Below, in pieces: positions 35,501-44,517 of a DNA stretch of 64,000 nt. Source of the stretch: Pseudophaeobacter flagellatus (GTDB lineage Bacteria; Pseudomonadota; Alphaproteobacteria; Rhodobacterales; Rhodobacteraceae); NCBI RefSeq assembly GCF_021228235.1, contig NZ_JAJQRG010000001.1, positions 1-64,000 of the forward strand. The letters run 5' to 3'. Within the stretch, counting starts at the first letter, position 1; every line of letters starts with the position of its first letter. The notes beneath the pieces were generated by a model, which saw nothing but the letters and a program-made list of their open reading frames with translations, had not been told where the DNA came from and searched no databases. The position numbers and the translations under genes are program-made.

Positions 35501-36376
35501 TCAGGGCGTGAGCAGGGTAACGCCGGGAATGCTGCGGATTCTCCCCATGTCCGCTTCATAAAGCGCAGTCACATCCTCAACCAAGGTGTCGTTCCAGCCG
35601 GGCAGGTCGATTTCCTCTACCAGCGCGTCTTCATCGACGTATTTGTCCAGAAAGGCAGCAAAGACGCGATGGCGTTGGGGCTGGGACAGGTCGGGATGCT
35701 GCGCCAGATATTGACGCAGGCGTCGCATGCCTTCGCGGTCCATGATCGCCGAGAGCAGATCCATGCCGCCGTTCAAGCGTTCATCAGCAGCTATTCCGGA
35801 CATGTCGCGGATGATTTCAGCCCAGATAAGCGGCATGTCCTCAAAGCAGAAGGTGGTGATCTTCACCTCGGGCACCGCTTGGCGCAGCCGAAACAGCAGG
35901 TCAGACCAGCGCAGACGATAGGGATCTAGCGCTTGCAGCACCTGCGCTCTTCGATCTGGGTGGGCGTTTTCCAGTAGGACAGGCAGCAGGGTGGCGGGGT
36001 TGCGCAACCCGATGAACAGTTCAATCTGGTCCTGCGCAAACAGCTGCTGCAGCGAGCGTAGGCGTTCCTCGGCCTCGGGGTAGAAGCGACTGCCGTCAAT
36101 GGATTGCCGCGGCGAACCGAAGAAATGGGCATTCGACAGCAAGACACGCTGGACCTCTTCCTCCTCCAGAATCGCGTCCCACAGAACATCGCCTGATCCT
36201 GCCGTGGCCGTGCCATCCTGCAGCGCGGCGATGCAGTCCTTTAGCAGATAGCGGTATTTCCCCGGCAGCGGCACAGCCGTTCCATGGGCGCGAAACCGTT
36301 CCTGGTTGCGCTGCAATGTCTTGACCAGTCGATCCTCTTCGGTGCCATGTGCTCCGCAGTGAAAAATGACCTGCAT
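35501..36376 (-). CDS. Sulfotransferase-like P-loop protein, conserved hypothetical
   Basis: 291 residues. The start MQVIFHCGAHGTEEDRLVKTL resembles the PAPS-binding P-loop of degenerate sulfotransferases found in Rhodobacterales; IELFIGLRNPATLL would be the 3'-phosphate-binding segment. Catalysis is not assured. Transcribed toward the convergent secreted-protein gene, with only 18 bp between the stops. Confidence 0.5.
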   Translation of the reverse strand: MQVIFHCGAHGTEEDRLVKTLQRNQERFRAHGTAVPLPGKYRYLLKDCIAALQDGTATAGSGDVLWDAILEEEEVQRVLLSNAHFFGSPRQSIDGSRFYPEAEERLRSLQQLFAQDQIELFIGLRNPATLLPVLLENAHPDRRAQVLQALDPYRLRWSDLLFRLRQAVPEVKITTFCFEDMPLIWAEIIRDMSGIAADERLNGGMDLLSAIMDREGMRRLRQYLAQHPDLSQPQRHRVFAAFLDKYVDEDALVEEIDLPGWNDTLVEDVTALYEADMGRIRSIPGVTLLTP

Positions 36377-36659
36377 GTAGGGTCTCCGGGCGTCTTGGAT
36401 GCGTCAGGCTTACTCTGCTAACCTACCAGGGTCAAACCGGCTGGATCGGGGGGCTGTGGGGCCACCTAGGACCATTCCGCGCGCGACATGCCCTTTGCAG
36501 TCGGGCTCAGCCCCTGGTATGGGGGTAAGCAGGAGCCGCAGAAATTCCGCGCATTTTCTTTCTCGGGGGTCTTGCAAACAGTTTCTGTTGGTGTAGAAGG
36601 ACGCTGCAACTGCGAAGTGCCGATCTGATCCGGTCTCAACGCGGTCTTGCAGTAAGAGT

Positions 36660-36735
36660 GCCCCTATAGCTCAGCTGGTAGAGCAACTGATTTGTAATCA
36701 GTAGGTCCGCGGTTCGAGTCCGTGTGGGGGCACCA
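36660..36735 (+). tRNA. tRNA-Thr (anticodon TGT)
   Basis: A complete cloverleaf: acceptor gcccct(a)/tggggggc-type pairing, D arm gctcagctggtagagc, anticodon arm ctgat ttgtaa atcag with TGT, T arm cgcgg ttcgagt ccgtg, and encoded CCA. It marks the left border of an accessory region, as tRNA genes often do. Confidence 0.95.
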
Positions 36736-37013
36736 GTTTTTAGTTTAAAATCAACACATTAAGAACCAACCTTCGCAGGTCGTGAAGTTTCGTGCCGTTG
36801 CCGGAAGCATACCGGAAGCAACAGAACCAATAGTTTCACTGTTGCATCGTTGCACTACGCCATCAGGTCAAATCGTCATCAGAGCCTAGCTCGCCATGTT
36901 GACGCAGAATTTTGCGTGACTCATTTGTTTGATCAGCTGAACCGTTCCGAACCGTTCAAACAACGGCTTGCAACGGTTGATCAGCGGTCAAATTTACAAA
37001 GGAGCACTAAAGT
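36736..37013. other. Left end of the accessory region after tRNA-Thr
   Basis: No coding frame. It contains the doubled word ccggaagca (36799-36819 area) and the phased AACCGTT array described separately. Confidence 0.5.
36930..36990. promoter_or_regulatory. Phased four-site AACCGTT array (operator- or iteron-like)
   Basis: AACCGTT occurs at 36940 and 36950 in direct orientation, and AACGG/AACGGTT at 36962 and 36972 in the reverse orientation; each pair is spaced exactly 10 bp. TGATCAG flanks both ends (36930-36937 and 36977-36984), making a long imperfect palindrome. It ends about 25-35 bp before the next gene's start. Confidence 0.6.
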
Positions 37014-37427
37014 ATGACTATTCAAAAGGCAGGCATAGGAGCCGCAATCCCTCTACTGTTAAACCCGGCAGCCCTCGGCGTTGTTGCTATCGGAGCGGTT
37101 GGCTGGGGACTTTTCAACCTTCTGCGCGGTGAAGAAGACGGTTGCGAGGAACCGTCAGACACCGCTCAGAAACCGCTCGCGAAACCCGATGTGGTCAAAA
37201 CAGAAACCACAGGTACAGTGCCGGAGGGGTCCCAAACGACCACACAGGAAGCCGCTTGCGAAGTCAGTGATGAGGACGAACCGCAGTCAATTTCGGATGA
37301 GTGTGCCGATGAGGCTGAGCGGAAACTGATGATCCGTCAGGCAATGTCTGAGCTTGGAAAGCGCAGCGCTGCCGCCCGCGCCAAACGGAAAGCGGCTGCT
37401 TCTGAAGGCGTGCTAGCCGCAATGTGA
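37014..37427 (+). CDS. Small membrane-anchored protein of the accessory region
   Basis: 137 residues with aaaggag upstream of ATG 37014. One hydrophobic helix (about residues 10-38) is followed by an acidic, Thr/Glu-rich linker and a C-terminal basic helix (ERKLMIRQAMSELGKRSAAARAKRK). No family recognised. The phased AACCGTT array directly upstream suggests autoregulation or a link with replication. Confidence 0.55.
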   Translation: MTIQKAGIGAAIPLLLNPAALGVVAIGAVGWGLFNLLRGEEDGCEEPSDTAQKPLAKPDVVKTETTGTVPEGSQTTTQEAACEVSDEDEPQSISDECADEAERKLMIRQAMSELGKRSAAARAKRKAAASEGVLAAM

Positions 37428-38018
37428 GGCTTGAGAAGCTAGTTAAGGCCGCTCTGAGCCAGTGCAAGTGACTAACATGTAGGCCTGCAATTGGCCCAAG
37501 TTGACCACTATGGGTCGATAAGATGGGCGGAAACCGGACCTTAGCTGCGTCAGCGAAGGTAATGTGCCAGAATTGCAAAAGCGGCCATTCAAGCTGTAGC
37601 GATCGAAGCCCCTATGCTGCGCTGCGCACCAAGGTCGGCTGTGCGCAGAGAGCGACCTTTGCAAACCCAGCCTTCCCATGACCCCAAGTGATCACCGCCG
37701 CCCCCATAAGCCGACCTTTACCGCAGCTGCAGCCGTAGGATGTTATGCGATGGCGGCTCAGCGAACAAAGGAGCCAGTCCCAACATGGCTCCAGCGGATT
37801 TTCATTGCAATCACCGGAAATGGAGAGAATGCCGTTGAAATCAGATAGTGACATTTGCAAAGTGTGGCGACCGGCCCTGAGCTGGCGTGTCCCTATTGCA
37901 AGTTTTCTGCTGCGAAGCTTGCCCGAAGCAGACTTTGACTGAGTTTCCAGTCTCCCCAAATATGGCACCTGCTGATTGTGACGTTCATCGAGGCGAGACT
38001 GGGTTAAGCCTCCACAGA
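37428..38018. other. Gene-free stretch with degenerate dispersed-repeat words
   Basis: About 590 bp. The open frame on the minus strand that crosses it (to 38190) overlaps the HEPN gene in another frame and looks non-coding. Words such as ggtcggctgtgcgcagagagcgacctttgc fit the decayed repeat-like sequence seen in other gaps (given here only as description). Confidence 0.4.
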
Positions 38019-38624
38019 CTATTGACCGAACGACTTCTTTACTTCGTTCAGGAAAGTACGCATAGCCTTGCGGTACCTGAACAACATGGGTGTCCCAATA
38101 ATCAACCGATCTCCAAATTCGGGTGGAGGAGATACAAAATCTTTCACGATATTGATTGACCGCTCGTTCCATTGCCCCCCAGCATGGCAAAGCACATTCC
38201 GAACAGCAATCATTTCCAAGCAGGCGTCACGCGACCACTCGAACCTATCATCCACGTAAGTGTAAAGTTTCTCGACTTTGGATTGCGGGTATTCACCAGC
38301 CTTTGTCGACAGCTCCAGCAGCGCTTCCGACATCATCTCATCGAAAATTACAACTAGGTCTTGAAGCAACATCTTGACTACATTTTGAGCGATTGGCTCA
38401 AAATTTTTAGCCGGGTCACGTCGAAATGTTACTTTTGCGCGCCCAAAATCCTCATCCAAGAGAGGAGAAGAGAACGAGCATTTTGGTTCGAACCAATTTC
38501 CGCACGAGATGATGGTTTCACCTAAATTTTCCCTATTGGAAAATCCATTATTCTTCGCCACATCTAATGCATAGAGGACAGTATACAGAGTCGATGTCCA
38601 CGAGTTCACTCGCTCCCAATTCAA
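38019..38624 (-). CDS. HEPN-like protein with R-x4-H motif, putative RNase
   Basis: 201 residues. The start is TTG at 38622-38624 with AGGAG about 10 nt upstream. A long helical region is followed by EMIAVRNVLCHAGG, in which Arg142 and His147 match the R-x4-H signature of HEPN ribonucleases found in toxin and abortive-infection systems. No antitoxin-like neighbour (for example MNT) is visible. Function inferred from the motif and the defence-rich context only. Confidence 0.5.
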   Translation of the reverse strand: MNWERVNSWTSTLYTVLYALDVAKNNGFSNRENLGETIISCGNWFEPKCSFSSPLLDEDFGRAKVTFRRDPAKNFEPIAQNVVKMLLQDLVVIFDEMMSEALLELSTKAGEYPQSKVEKLYTYVDDRFEWSRDACLEMIAVRNVLCHAGGQWNERSINIVKDFVSPPPEFGDRLIIGTPMLFRYRKAMRTFLNEVKKSFGQ

Positions 38625-38677
38625 AGGCGTATCTCCTCATAGTCACCTATCCGGCAGACATGTAGTAATTTCACAAG

Positions 38678-38863
38678 GTGCTTGAAACGTTCAATATTGC
38701 GAGCGGCCTAGAGCTTCCATTCGCGTCCCCATGCGGGGCTTTCCAGTCTGTCATGTTATTCGCTGTCGCTGAAGGCCAGACATTGCGTGACGCGGCCCTT
38801 GCTGCGGGCGCTGACCCCGAGGCCAACCAATTTATTGTGGGCATTTCCGAAGCCTGTGTCTAA
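38678..38863 (+). CDS. Short hypothetical ORF
   Basis: 61 codons (GTG start) in antisense position, touching the end of the membrane-protein gene. The C-terminal half (EGQTLRDAALAAGADPEANQ) has a protein-like composition, but no family or good ribosome-binding site is seen. Confidence 0.25.
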   Translation: MLETFNIASGLELPFASPCGAFQSVMLFAVAEGQTLRDAALAAGADPEANQFIVGISEACV

Positions 38864-39408
38864 GGATCATCCTTTTTGAAAATCAGTGGTTTCGCATATT
38901 CTGCGTCGAATACTTCATGAGCGCGTTTCAAGACCATCGCGACAGTCAGGAGAAAATGCACATAGAGCGCAATTAGGATACCCGCCTCCACTACTTCCGG
39001 GATAGGTGCCGCAAAAAAAACAAGAAATACCGTGACGGCAACACACGAAACAAAAATCAAGTAGGAAACGTTAGCGTTGATTTCCCTTAAGAGTTTGCGA
39101 GTATCTTCAGCCTTTTCGCGTTGATCGCGATCCAAAATAGCGTCGCCAGTTACTTTACGATCAGACCGAAATACTCCGTACATGGCGACTTGAACGCTAA
39201 AAAGCAAAGCCGAAAAAATCGCGAATACCGAGATAGAGGCTGAATACACCTCTGAGGAAAGTTTCAAACAGGCGAACCAGCTAGCAATACCCAAAGCAAT
39301 TGGAAAGCCATAGAAAACAAGAATATCCAGACAGCTCACCTTTGCATCGCCAAGATTTCGGAGTGTTTCGAAGTGAGCCTTTAAGACCGAAGTCAATCCA
39401 ATTTTCAT
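38860..39408 (-). CDS. Four-helix membrane protein, putative effector of a two-gene cassette
   Basis: 182 residues from ATG 39406-39408. Four predicted membrane helices lie at about 28-48, 57-79, 116-137 and 141-162, with a charged cytoplasmic segment between helices 2 and 3 (DRDQREKAEDTRKLL). The layout recalls S-4TM-type membrane effectors of bacterial defence systems, but no family can be assigned. Its start overlaps the stop of the upstream gene (TGATG), so the two proteins are made together. Confidence 0.6.
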   Translation of the reverse strand: MKIGLTSVLKAHFETLRNLGDAKVSCLDILVFYGFPIALGIASWFACLKLSSEVYSASISVFAIFSALLFSVQVAMYGVFRSDRKVTGDAILDRDQREKAEDTRKLLREINANVSYLIFVSCVAVTVFLVFFAAPIPEVVEAGILIALYVHFLLTVAMVLKRAHEVFDAEYAKPLIFKKDDP

Positions 39409-40322
39409 CACCGCATTCCGTATTGCTCGCGGAAGTCACCAATAACACGGGTAGTCACTTCCGCAACCGATGCAAGAGTCGGGTGCTGATTTGCGCCCAA
39501 AATTACATCGTCGCTTATGTCAATAACGCCCGCATTGTTAGACGGACCTACTATACCCACCTTCATATAGGTGCCCCCGATTGCCACCATTGCACTGGCC
39601 TCATCAAACTCTATCCCGTCAAAAACAAAAGCCGCTCCGCCTCGCGCCCCTCTTATTTGCGGTGCAACATCTGAGAATACGCCGAAACGGCCATTTCTGA
39701 GAACCGAAAAAGACAGTTCGACATTCAATTCTTCCGGCGGCAGGTTTCGAAGGATTTCAGCACGATCCTTAGGGACACGTTTCTTTGACAATATCAATTT
39801 CTTAACAGGAGAGTTTCGGTAAACAGCGTCATTTGCAGGCATTACTTTTCGAGGCGTAAGTTTGACATTGTCATACCTCTGATTGAACTCTCGTGCTAGT
39901 TCGCCAAGAACTTGGCCAACGCAAGAACGGTCTCTGAACGATTGGAATGCAGCGAAGCCGAAGTTGCCGTTCTCAGGAACCCAAAACTTGTAATAGAGTG
40001 GAATTTCTTCAACATGGTTCGCACTTCGGTTAAAGAGAATCTCTCTCCCTTCTTCACCCTCGGGATCGATAATGTCTGAGCTAAATCCATAGGTTCCGTA
40101 GCGGACTATCCCATGACGACTTCTCCCGTCGTCGTCCTCTGGAACGAGCCGCCAGCTACGCTCAATGTTATTGTTTTGCATCGACGTTCGTTTTCCGCGC
40201 ACAAAAAGCGGTAAAAATTCGTTGAGTTCTGACCCTAAACCTTCGGTGGCCAACTGGACTGGCTGGTGATTGTGCGCGTGGCTAAGGCAAAGCTGATATA
40301 CGTACATGCCGATTTTGCTCAT
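39408..40322 (-). CDS. Uncharacterised soluble partner of the four-helix membrane protein
   Basis: 304 residues from ATG 40322 (MSKIGMYVYQLCLSH); an 11-codon longer form from a GTG is possible. No membrane helix. The middle (RSFRDRSCVGQVLG-like stretch at about 125-150) and the C-terminal half (KKLILSKKRVPKD, VFDGIEFDEASAMVAIGG) show no motif I can name. Coupled to the downstream membrane gene by TGATG. A sensor-effector arrangement is an inference from layout and neighbourhood. Confidence 0.55.
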   Translation of the reverse strand: MSKIGMYVYQLCLSHAHNHQPVQLATEGLGSELNEFLPLFVRGKRTSMQNNNIERSWRLVPEDDDGRSRHGIVRYGTYGFSSDIIDPEGEEGREILFNRSANHVEEIPLYYKFWVPENGNFGFAAFQSFRDRSCVGQVLGELAREFNQRYDNVKLTPRKVMPANDAVYRNSPVKKLILSKKRVPKDRAEILRNLPPEELNVELSFSVLRNGRFGVFSDVAPQIRGARGGAAFVFDGIEFDEASAMVAIGGTYMKVGIVGPSNNAGVIDISDDVILGANQHPTLASVAEVTTRVIGDFREQYGMR

Positions 40323-40694
40323 AGAAATTCCAATATAACTTGCAATAAAGAACACTAGACTTAGAGGCTAAGGGGTTACAACCTCTACGCGTCTCTAGCC
40401 AGGACTTTTGCGTGTTCCAGTCGCCTTTCTCACCTTCCACTCCTCAGAGGTTGCGATGAGCCAAGAACACACTCTTGTCAAACAACGCTATTTGGATCAG
40501 GACTTGAAGTGAATGGCCGCTTTAAGAGGGCAGGAACAAAAAATCTCGTTCGCAGCGAAAGCACGGTTTCCGCCCGTGGTGTCGGAACGTCATGTCTGCT
40601 TTGGGCTGATTGCTGTCAGCCGCACATGGGACCTAAATAAGCGTTGCAGGACCAATAGGCCGCCAGCGCTTCCTCGCGGACCGTTACCGTGAGG
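40323..40694. other. Intergenic stretch with a possible gene remnant
   Basis: A short plus-strand frame ending in a TGA at about 40510 reads VAFLTFHSSEVAMSQ then EHTLVKQRYLDQDLK and lacks a proper start; it may be the tail of a lost gene. Further right are degenerate dispersed-repeat words (tgtctgctttgggctg). Confidence 0.3.
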
Positions 40695-41402
40695 CTATGA
40701 CAGGCTATTGATTATGTCCGCGCCAAGTGATCGAGTGTTCTTCATGTTCCCAGATCCATTGAGAATATCGACACCAACTTGCTTGGCAATGTCCCGAAGA
40801 ACAGGCTTTGTGACTTCCTGAACCATGCCATCTGTCTCCACCAAAATTGAACCGTTCTCATACTGAACAATCCGGTGTGATTTAAAATTTGCACTCCCGG
40901 TCTCTTTAAGTCTTTTAAGCTCTGAGACAGATAGACGTTGGCGCCCTGTGTTAGACGCCTGCTCGGCACCTCCTTCCGCCCGCCAACCGCTGATAGGCAC
41001 AATATAGTTGCCATCTCCGCTTGCACCCCTCTTGCGGATTTCATCTGCGGGACAGTCGAGTATTTCTTCAATAGAAACTGCATCATCTTCAACCACCAGT
41101 CGGAGGATAATCACGCGCTGCACGATATCGAAAGTGCTGGCACGAAACTTTACATGATTCGAGCTGGTGACCGTTTTGACCGAAATGTACTCCCCCTCCA
41201 TCGACACAACATCGTAGCCACGTTGGTTTGTGGCCAGAGCCATTTGCCCTCGCGTCACCATTGCCGCGTAAAGTTCTCCAATCCTACCTGTCAAGTGGCC
41301 TAACTCACCTGGAGGGACGCCCCATCCGATTTCTTTTTCAAACCACTCAAGAGCCTGTCCAAGTGAACGAATTATTTGAGTTTGTGAAAGTGCTTGAGAC
41401 AT
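40695..41402 (-). CDS. DUF6998-like protein, possible nuclease fold
   Basis: 235 residues. The segment GELYAAMVTRGQMALATNQRGYDVVS followed by EYISVKTV has the spacing of a PD-(D/E)xK-like core (Asp then x-K), though the usual Glu/Gln before the Lys is replaced by Ser, so catalysis is doubtful. Related Rhodobacterales proteins are annotated as hypothetical or DUF6998. Stands alone on the minus strand. Confidence 0.55.
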   Translation of the reverse strand: MSQALSQTQIIRSLGQALEWFEKEIGWGVPPGELGHLTGRIGELYAAMVTRGQMALATNQRGYDVVSMEGEYISVKTVTSSNHVKFRASTFDIVQRVIILRLVVEDDAVSIEEILDCPADEIRKRGASGDGNYIVPISGWRAEGGAEQASNTGRQRLSVSELKRLKETGSANFKSHRIVQYENGSILVETDGMVQEVTKPVLRDIAKQVGVDILNGSGNMKNTRSLGADIINSLS

Positions 41403-41527
41403 AATTCTTCATACCGACATTTGTTCATAGAATCGTTGAGAATATCCATGAACATTTTTTGGGTAACAAGATGAACTTGCCCTCGTTTAATGACCATGTC
41501 TGGCAGGTGCAGCGTCACCTTGGTCAT
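41372..41527 (-). CDS. Short ORF overlapping the DUF6998-like gene start
   Basis: 51 codons from ATG 41527: MTKVTLHLPDMVIKRGQVHL... with a His/Lys-rich end. It ends 31 bp inside the next gene in another frame. Could be a small upstream gene or the tail of a lost one. The rest of 41403-41698 is gene-free. Confidence 0.3.
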   Translation of the reverse strand: MTKVTLHLPDMVIKRGQVHLVTQKMFMDILNDSMNKCRYEELCLKHFHKLK

Positions 41528-41698
41528 CTGAGCGGTTCGAAGGTCCGCTCTCCGGAAAACCTTCGCGACTGCAGCGTGCCTGTGCTGCACCTCGCGTGAA
41601 TGTCGTGACTGGGCTGAGACGCATCGACCGAAATATAGGACGCGGCCTCGGGCTCTACGTCAGCTAACGGCCCATCGTCGTTGTGACGCGGCTCCTAT

Positions 41699-42226
41699 CT
41701 AGCAGCCACCATAGTTTTTCCGACCGCTGGCGGTGATCGTATAGGTTCCGCCTCGTGGCCCGACATAGCATCGGCTTGATCTGCGAATTGATCGCGTTGT
41801 TTTACTCCCTTTTGAAGCGACGCGTTTGAGCTGCGCGCCCCACTCACAAGCCAGTCCATCACCATCACGATCGAGGCCATTCCTGTCTCCGACAGGGCCG
41901 CCTGACGTCAAGAAGAATTTCTGCGCAGCAGCCGCACTTGCGAAGTCCGAACAATCCCTATCACCTGCTTCGTCAACTTCTCGGGCGTACAATTGGCGGC
42001 CATATGCTGATCCAGTAGTTCGGCCTAGAAAGTCACTATAGGTGTTCGTCTCTCCTCGAGTAGCGAGTTCAACCTCGATAAGACTTAGCTCAAGTGGCTC
42101 GGAAGTTGTGTAGTGCAGACTCCAGAGATGAGACGTTGACAGGCTTTCAAAACGTTTGGCGGCAATCGGCGCTGAAACCGTTGCACAGCCCGCAATTAGC
42201 AGGGTGGTAAGAAGAGCTATTCGCAA
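41699..42226 (-). CDS. Excalibur-domain lipoprotein
   Basis: 175 residues from a TTG at 42224-42226 preceded by AAAGGAG. The lipobox is LIAGC (Cys at residue 14), so the protein is lipid-anchored. The calcium-binding excalibur motif is clear: DCSDFASAAAAQKFF ... DRNGLDRDGDGLACEW. Excalibur domains often accompany nucleases or sit alone in surface proteins. The longer upstream frame lacks a start and signal. Confidence 0.75.
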   Translation of the reverse strand: MRIALLTTLLIAGCATVSAPIAAKRFESLSTSHLWSLHYTTSEPLELSLIEVELATRGETNTYSDFLGRTTGSAYGRQLYAREVDEAGDRDCSDFASAAAAQKFFLTSGGPVGDRNGLDRDGDGLACEWGAQLKRVASKGSKTTRSIRRSSRCYVGPRGGTYTITASGRKNYGGC

Positions 42227-42650
42227 AAAAACTATCTCCTTTGAGGTATATCTCAATAAGGAGAACCTTAGGTTGGAACTCGAACAGTGTCTATATAGGC
42301 TGGGAGCAACCAACTGTGTTGATCTAGCGATCGGCTCTTTTGTCCGCGTTGCCGAGCTCCGATTATTGCCGGGGTTCGCATTTACGGCGAACGGCGGGTT
42401 CGACGGGCCGCGCCGCAGCATCAAGAACCAACGATGAAGGTCCGGAATGGGCCGTTGATGTCGGTGGCACCAAGCGCGCGCATAGGCGGAGCGACCGGCA
42501 AGACCGTCGGCTCTACGTAGTTTGCTGCCATTGCAATAAATCGGCCGCGTTAGAGCACCTTTGAGAATGACTGTCAGACGCCGCCATCACTACTAGCTGC
42601 GGCGAAGGCCCGCTTCGATCCAAGTTACACTTTCCTGCAACGCCTTTTAG
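42227..42650. repeat. Gene-free stretch with degenerate dispersed sequence
   Basis: 42399-42421 matches 5014-5035 closely, followed by gaaggtccggaatgggccg. No coding frame is convincing. Confidence 0.45.
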
Positions 42651-43088
42651 CTAGAATAACATCTTGTACACATTACCTCTTGTATCCTTGGCGATCCCAT
42701 ACCCATTGGCGGTGCCGCTACCAGTGAAAAACTCAATATCAAACCGCGTATTATCAGAGCAGGTAGAGAATGCCTGCCCTCTATTCACACCCGGCAGGTT
42801 TCCTACAGTCGTGGAATAGCCAGCTACTGAACCATATTCTGCGAAGAGCGTTCCAGTTGTGACGCTCGCAAATTGGGGTGCAACAGAAGACCACTTGCCC
42901 GAACAAGCAGAGCCATTTGGCATTGTAAAGTTAAAGTTTCCGGTATTTCCAGTTATCCCGTCAACCGTCGCAATCAATGTTGGAATTGGGTTTTCTTCTG
43001 TCAGTGGTCCTGAGATTGGGTACAAGTTTGCCGTTGTCGAGCAAGCCGCCAGACCAAGCAAAAATACAAACGAAAATCGATGGTGCAT
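42651..43088 (-). CDS. Small lipoprotein, hypothetical
   Basis: 145 residues from ATG 43088. MHHRFSFVFLLGLAAC gives a lipobox LAAC with Cys at residue 16. The mature part is Gly/Thr-rich and beta-like (NFNFTMPNGSACSGKW, FDIEFFTGSGTANGYGI). No family assigned. The 280 bp on its left hold no gene. Confidence 0.6.
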   Translation of the reverse strand: MHHRFSFVFLLGLAACSTTANLYPISGPLTEENPIPTLIATVDGITGNTGNFNFTMPNGSACSGKWSSVAPQFASVTTGTLFAEYGSVAGYSTTVGNLPGVNRGQAFSTCSDNTRFDIEFFTGSGTANGYGIAKDTRGNVYKMLF

Positions 43089-43368
43089 CAAAGTTCCTGA
43101 TCAAAATACAATTTGATGTGCCATTCTCTCAGCACAGGATGAGTGTCGCTCACCGTTTAGGAATACCCGACCGCCCGCACTTAATCAACGTACAGAAATT
43201 GGATGAAGGTTATGCGTCGACAGCCAGCATTGTTCGCTAGGCTAACCCGTAGATCAGATAATGCTTCTGACGCCGGTGACGATCGACAGCTCAGGGCCGT
43301 TCCCACCGCTATGTAAGGGTTCGGGTCTGTGCGTAACAACATTTGCGCGGCGATGATCTAGTTTCATT

Positions 43369-44517
43369 TTATCCAATAAACCGATAGCGTTCTTTGGCTT
43401 CGTCTAGCTTGCGAAAAGCCTTTTCACGGTCGCCTTCAACCATGCTCGCCAAGCGGTCGCCAATCTGCTCCATGTAGTCGACCAGTTCGATATCGTCGAC
43501 GCCTTCTAGGGCGGCTAGAGTGGTCGCGTTGCCGACGACTTGGGCGAGGATCAAGCGGATATATTCTTGGCGGTGAACGTATTTGATTTGGGTTGGGTCA
43601 ATGTGGCTTCGCATTTCCATGAGGTCATCATCAGATGACACCGCCGCCAAATCCCAAATCTCGTGATTGGGCCAGCGAGCGCGGTTGCCGTCATCAGAGG
43701 GTTCACAGTAGCGGATTTTTTCAAAAGCTTCGGCCACGATGTCGCCAAACATGGCATCAAGCTGCGCCCATGTGCGGACCTGCCAGCGGTCTTTGAGAAG
43801 GTCTTTGCCTGCACGTACCTCGATACGCCATACACGGCTTGTGCTGGCCTGCGTGGGGTCCAGCGATGGTAGGGCGTCCCGTTCAAGATTAGCATTCCAG
43901 ATATCCCACCAGATTGGTTTGTGCTTGTCTATCACTTCACGGCGCTTGTCGTAGATGATCACTTGTCGTCCGGGCATTTTGCCAATCGTGACAGACGTGA
44001 AACGACCTGATTTCCCATTGCTGCGCGTGTCGTCATCTGCAGCGAGATAGTCGCCTCGATTGGCATGGCTGTGAATGACAAAATGTTCAGGTGTCAGTTC
44101 GAAATCTGGTGCAAGGATATCAATGCAGAAATCCACGCGCGCGATACTTACCTGATGGTTTTCAAAAGAAACTCCGAGCCGTTCTAACATTTTGTCGATG
44201 TAGGCACGAGCAAAGCCCAAGCCTTGTGTTGCCAGAAGTGTTGATCCAACCGAGACGCGAATGCCCCATGGATCACGGGCATTGGGCTTCTTTAAAAACC
44301 ATGTAACATCCAGAGGGCCGCCTTTGAGAATGAAACGGTAGCCGTTGCCGCCATGGGGAAGGACGTCAAATTCTGCGCCTCCATAAGTGAAGGGGATAGG
44401 TTTTCTGACTTCCTCGGCCTTCTCGCGCTCTGCGTCCAAAATCTTAAACAGGTCTGCTGAGATATTGGCTTGGATGGACAGGGCGATTGTATCAAATCCG
44501 CGATGGACGATATGCAT
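43369..44517 (-). CDS. Plasmid/phage-type replication initiation protein
   Basis: 382 residues. The overall pattern (VHRGFDTIALSI start, FILKGGPLDVTWF, VSIARVDFCIDIL, VIIYDKRREVIDK with a possible catalytic Tyr) fits the replication initiation factor family of small plasmids and filamentous-phage-like elements. Such enzymes nick the origin for rolling-circle replication. Partition and integrase genes are not seen nearby, so the element may be a fossil or a mobilisable passenger. Confidence 0.6.
   Translation of the reverse strand: MHIVHRGFDTIALSIQANISADLFKILDAEREKAEEVRKPIPFTYGGAEFDVLPHGGNGYRFILKGGPLDVTWFLKKPNARDPWGIRVSVGSTLLATQGLGFARAYIDKMLERLGVSFENHQVSIARVDFCIDILAPDFELTPEHFVIHSHANRGDYLAADDDTRSNGKSGRFTSVTIGKMPGRQVIIYDKRREVIDKHKPIWWDIWNANLERDALPSLDPTQASTSRVWRIEVRAGKDLLKDRWQVRTWAQLDAMFGDIVAEAFEKIRYCEPSDDGNRARWPNHEIWDLAAVSSDDDLMEMRSHIDPTQIKYVHRQEYIRLILAQVVGNATTLAALEGVDDIELVDYMEQIGDRLASMVEGDREKAFRKLDEAKERYRFIG

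Noticed and set aside
37612-38190. 192-codon minus-strand frame
   Set aside because: Overlaps the HEPN gene in another frame, has unusual composition, and its left part lies in degenerate intergenic sequence.
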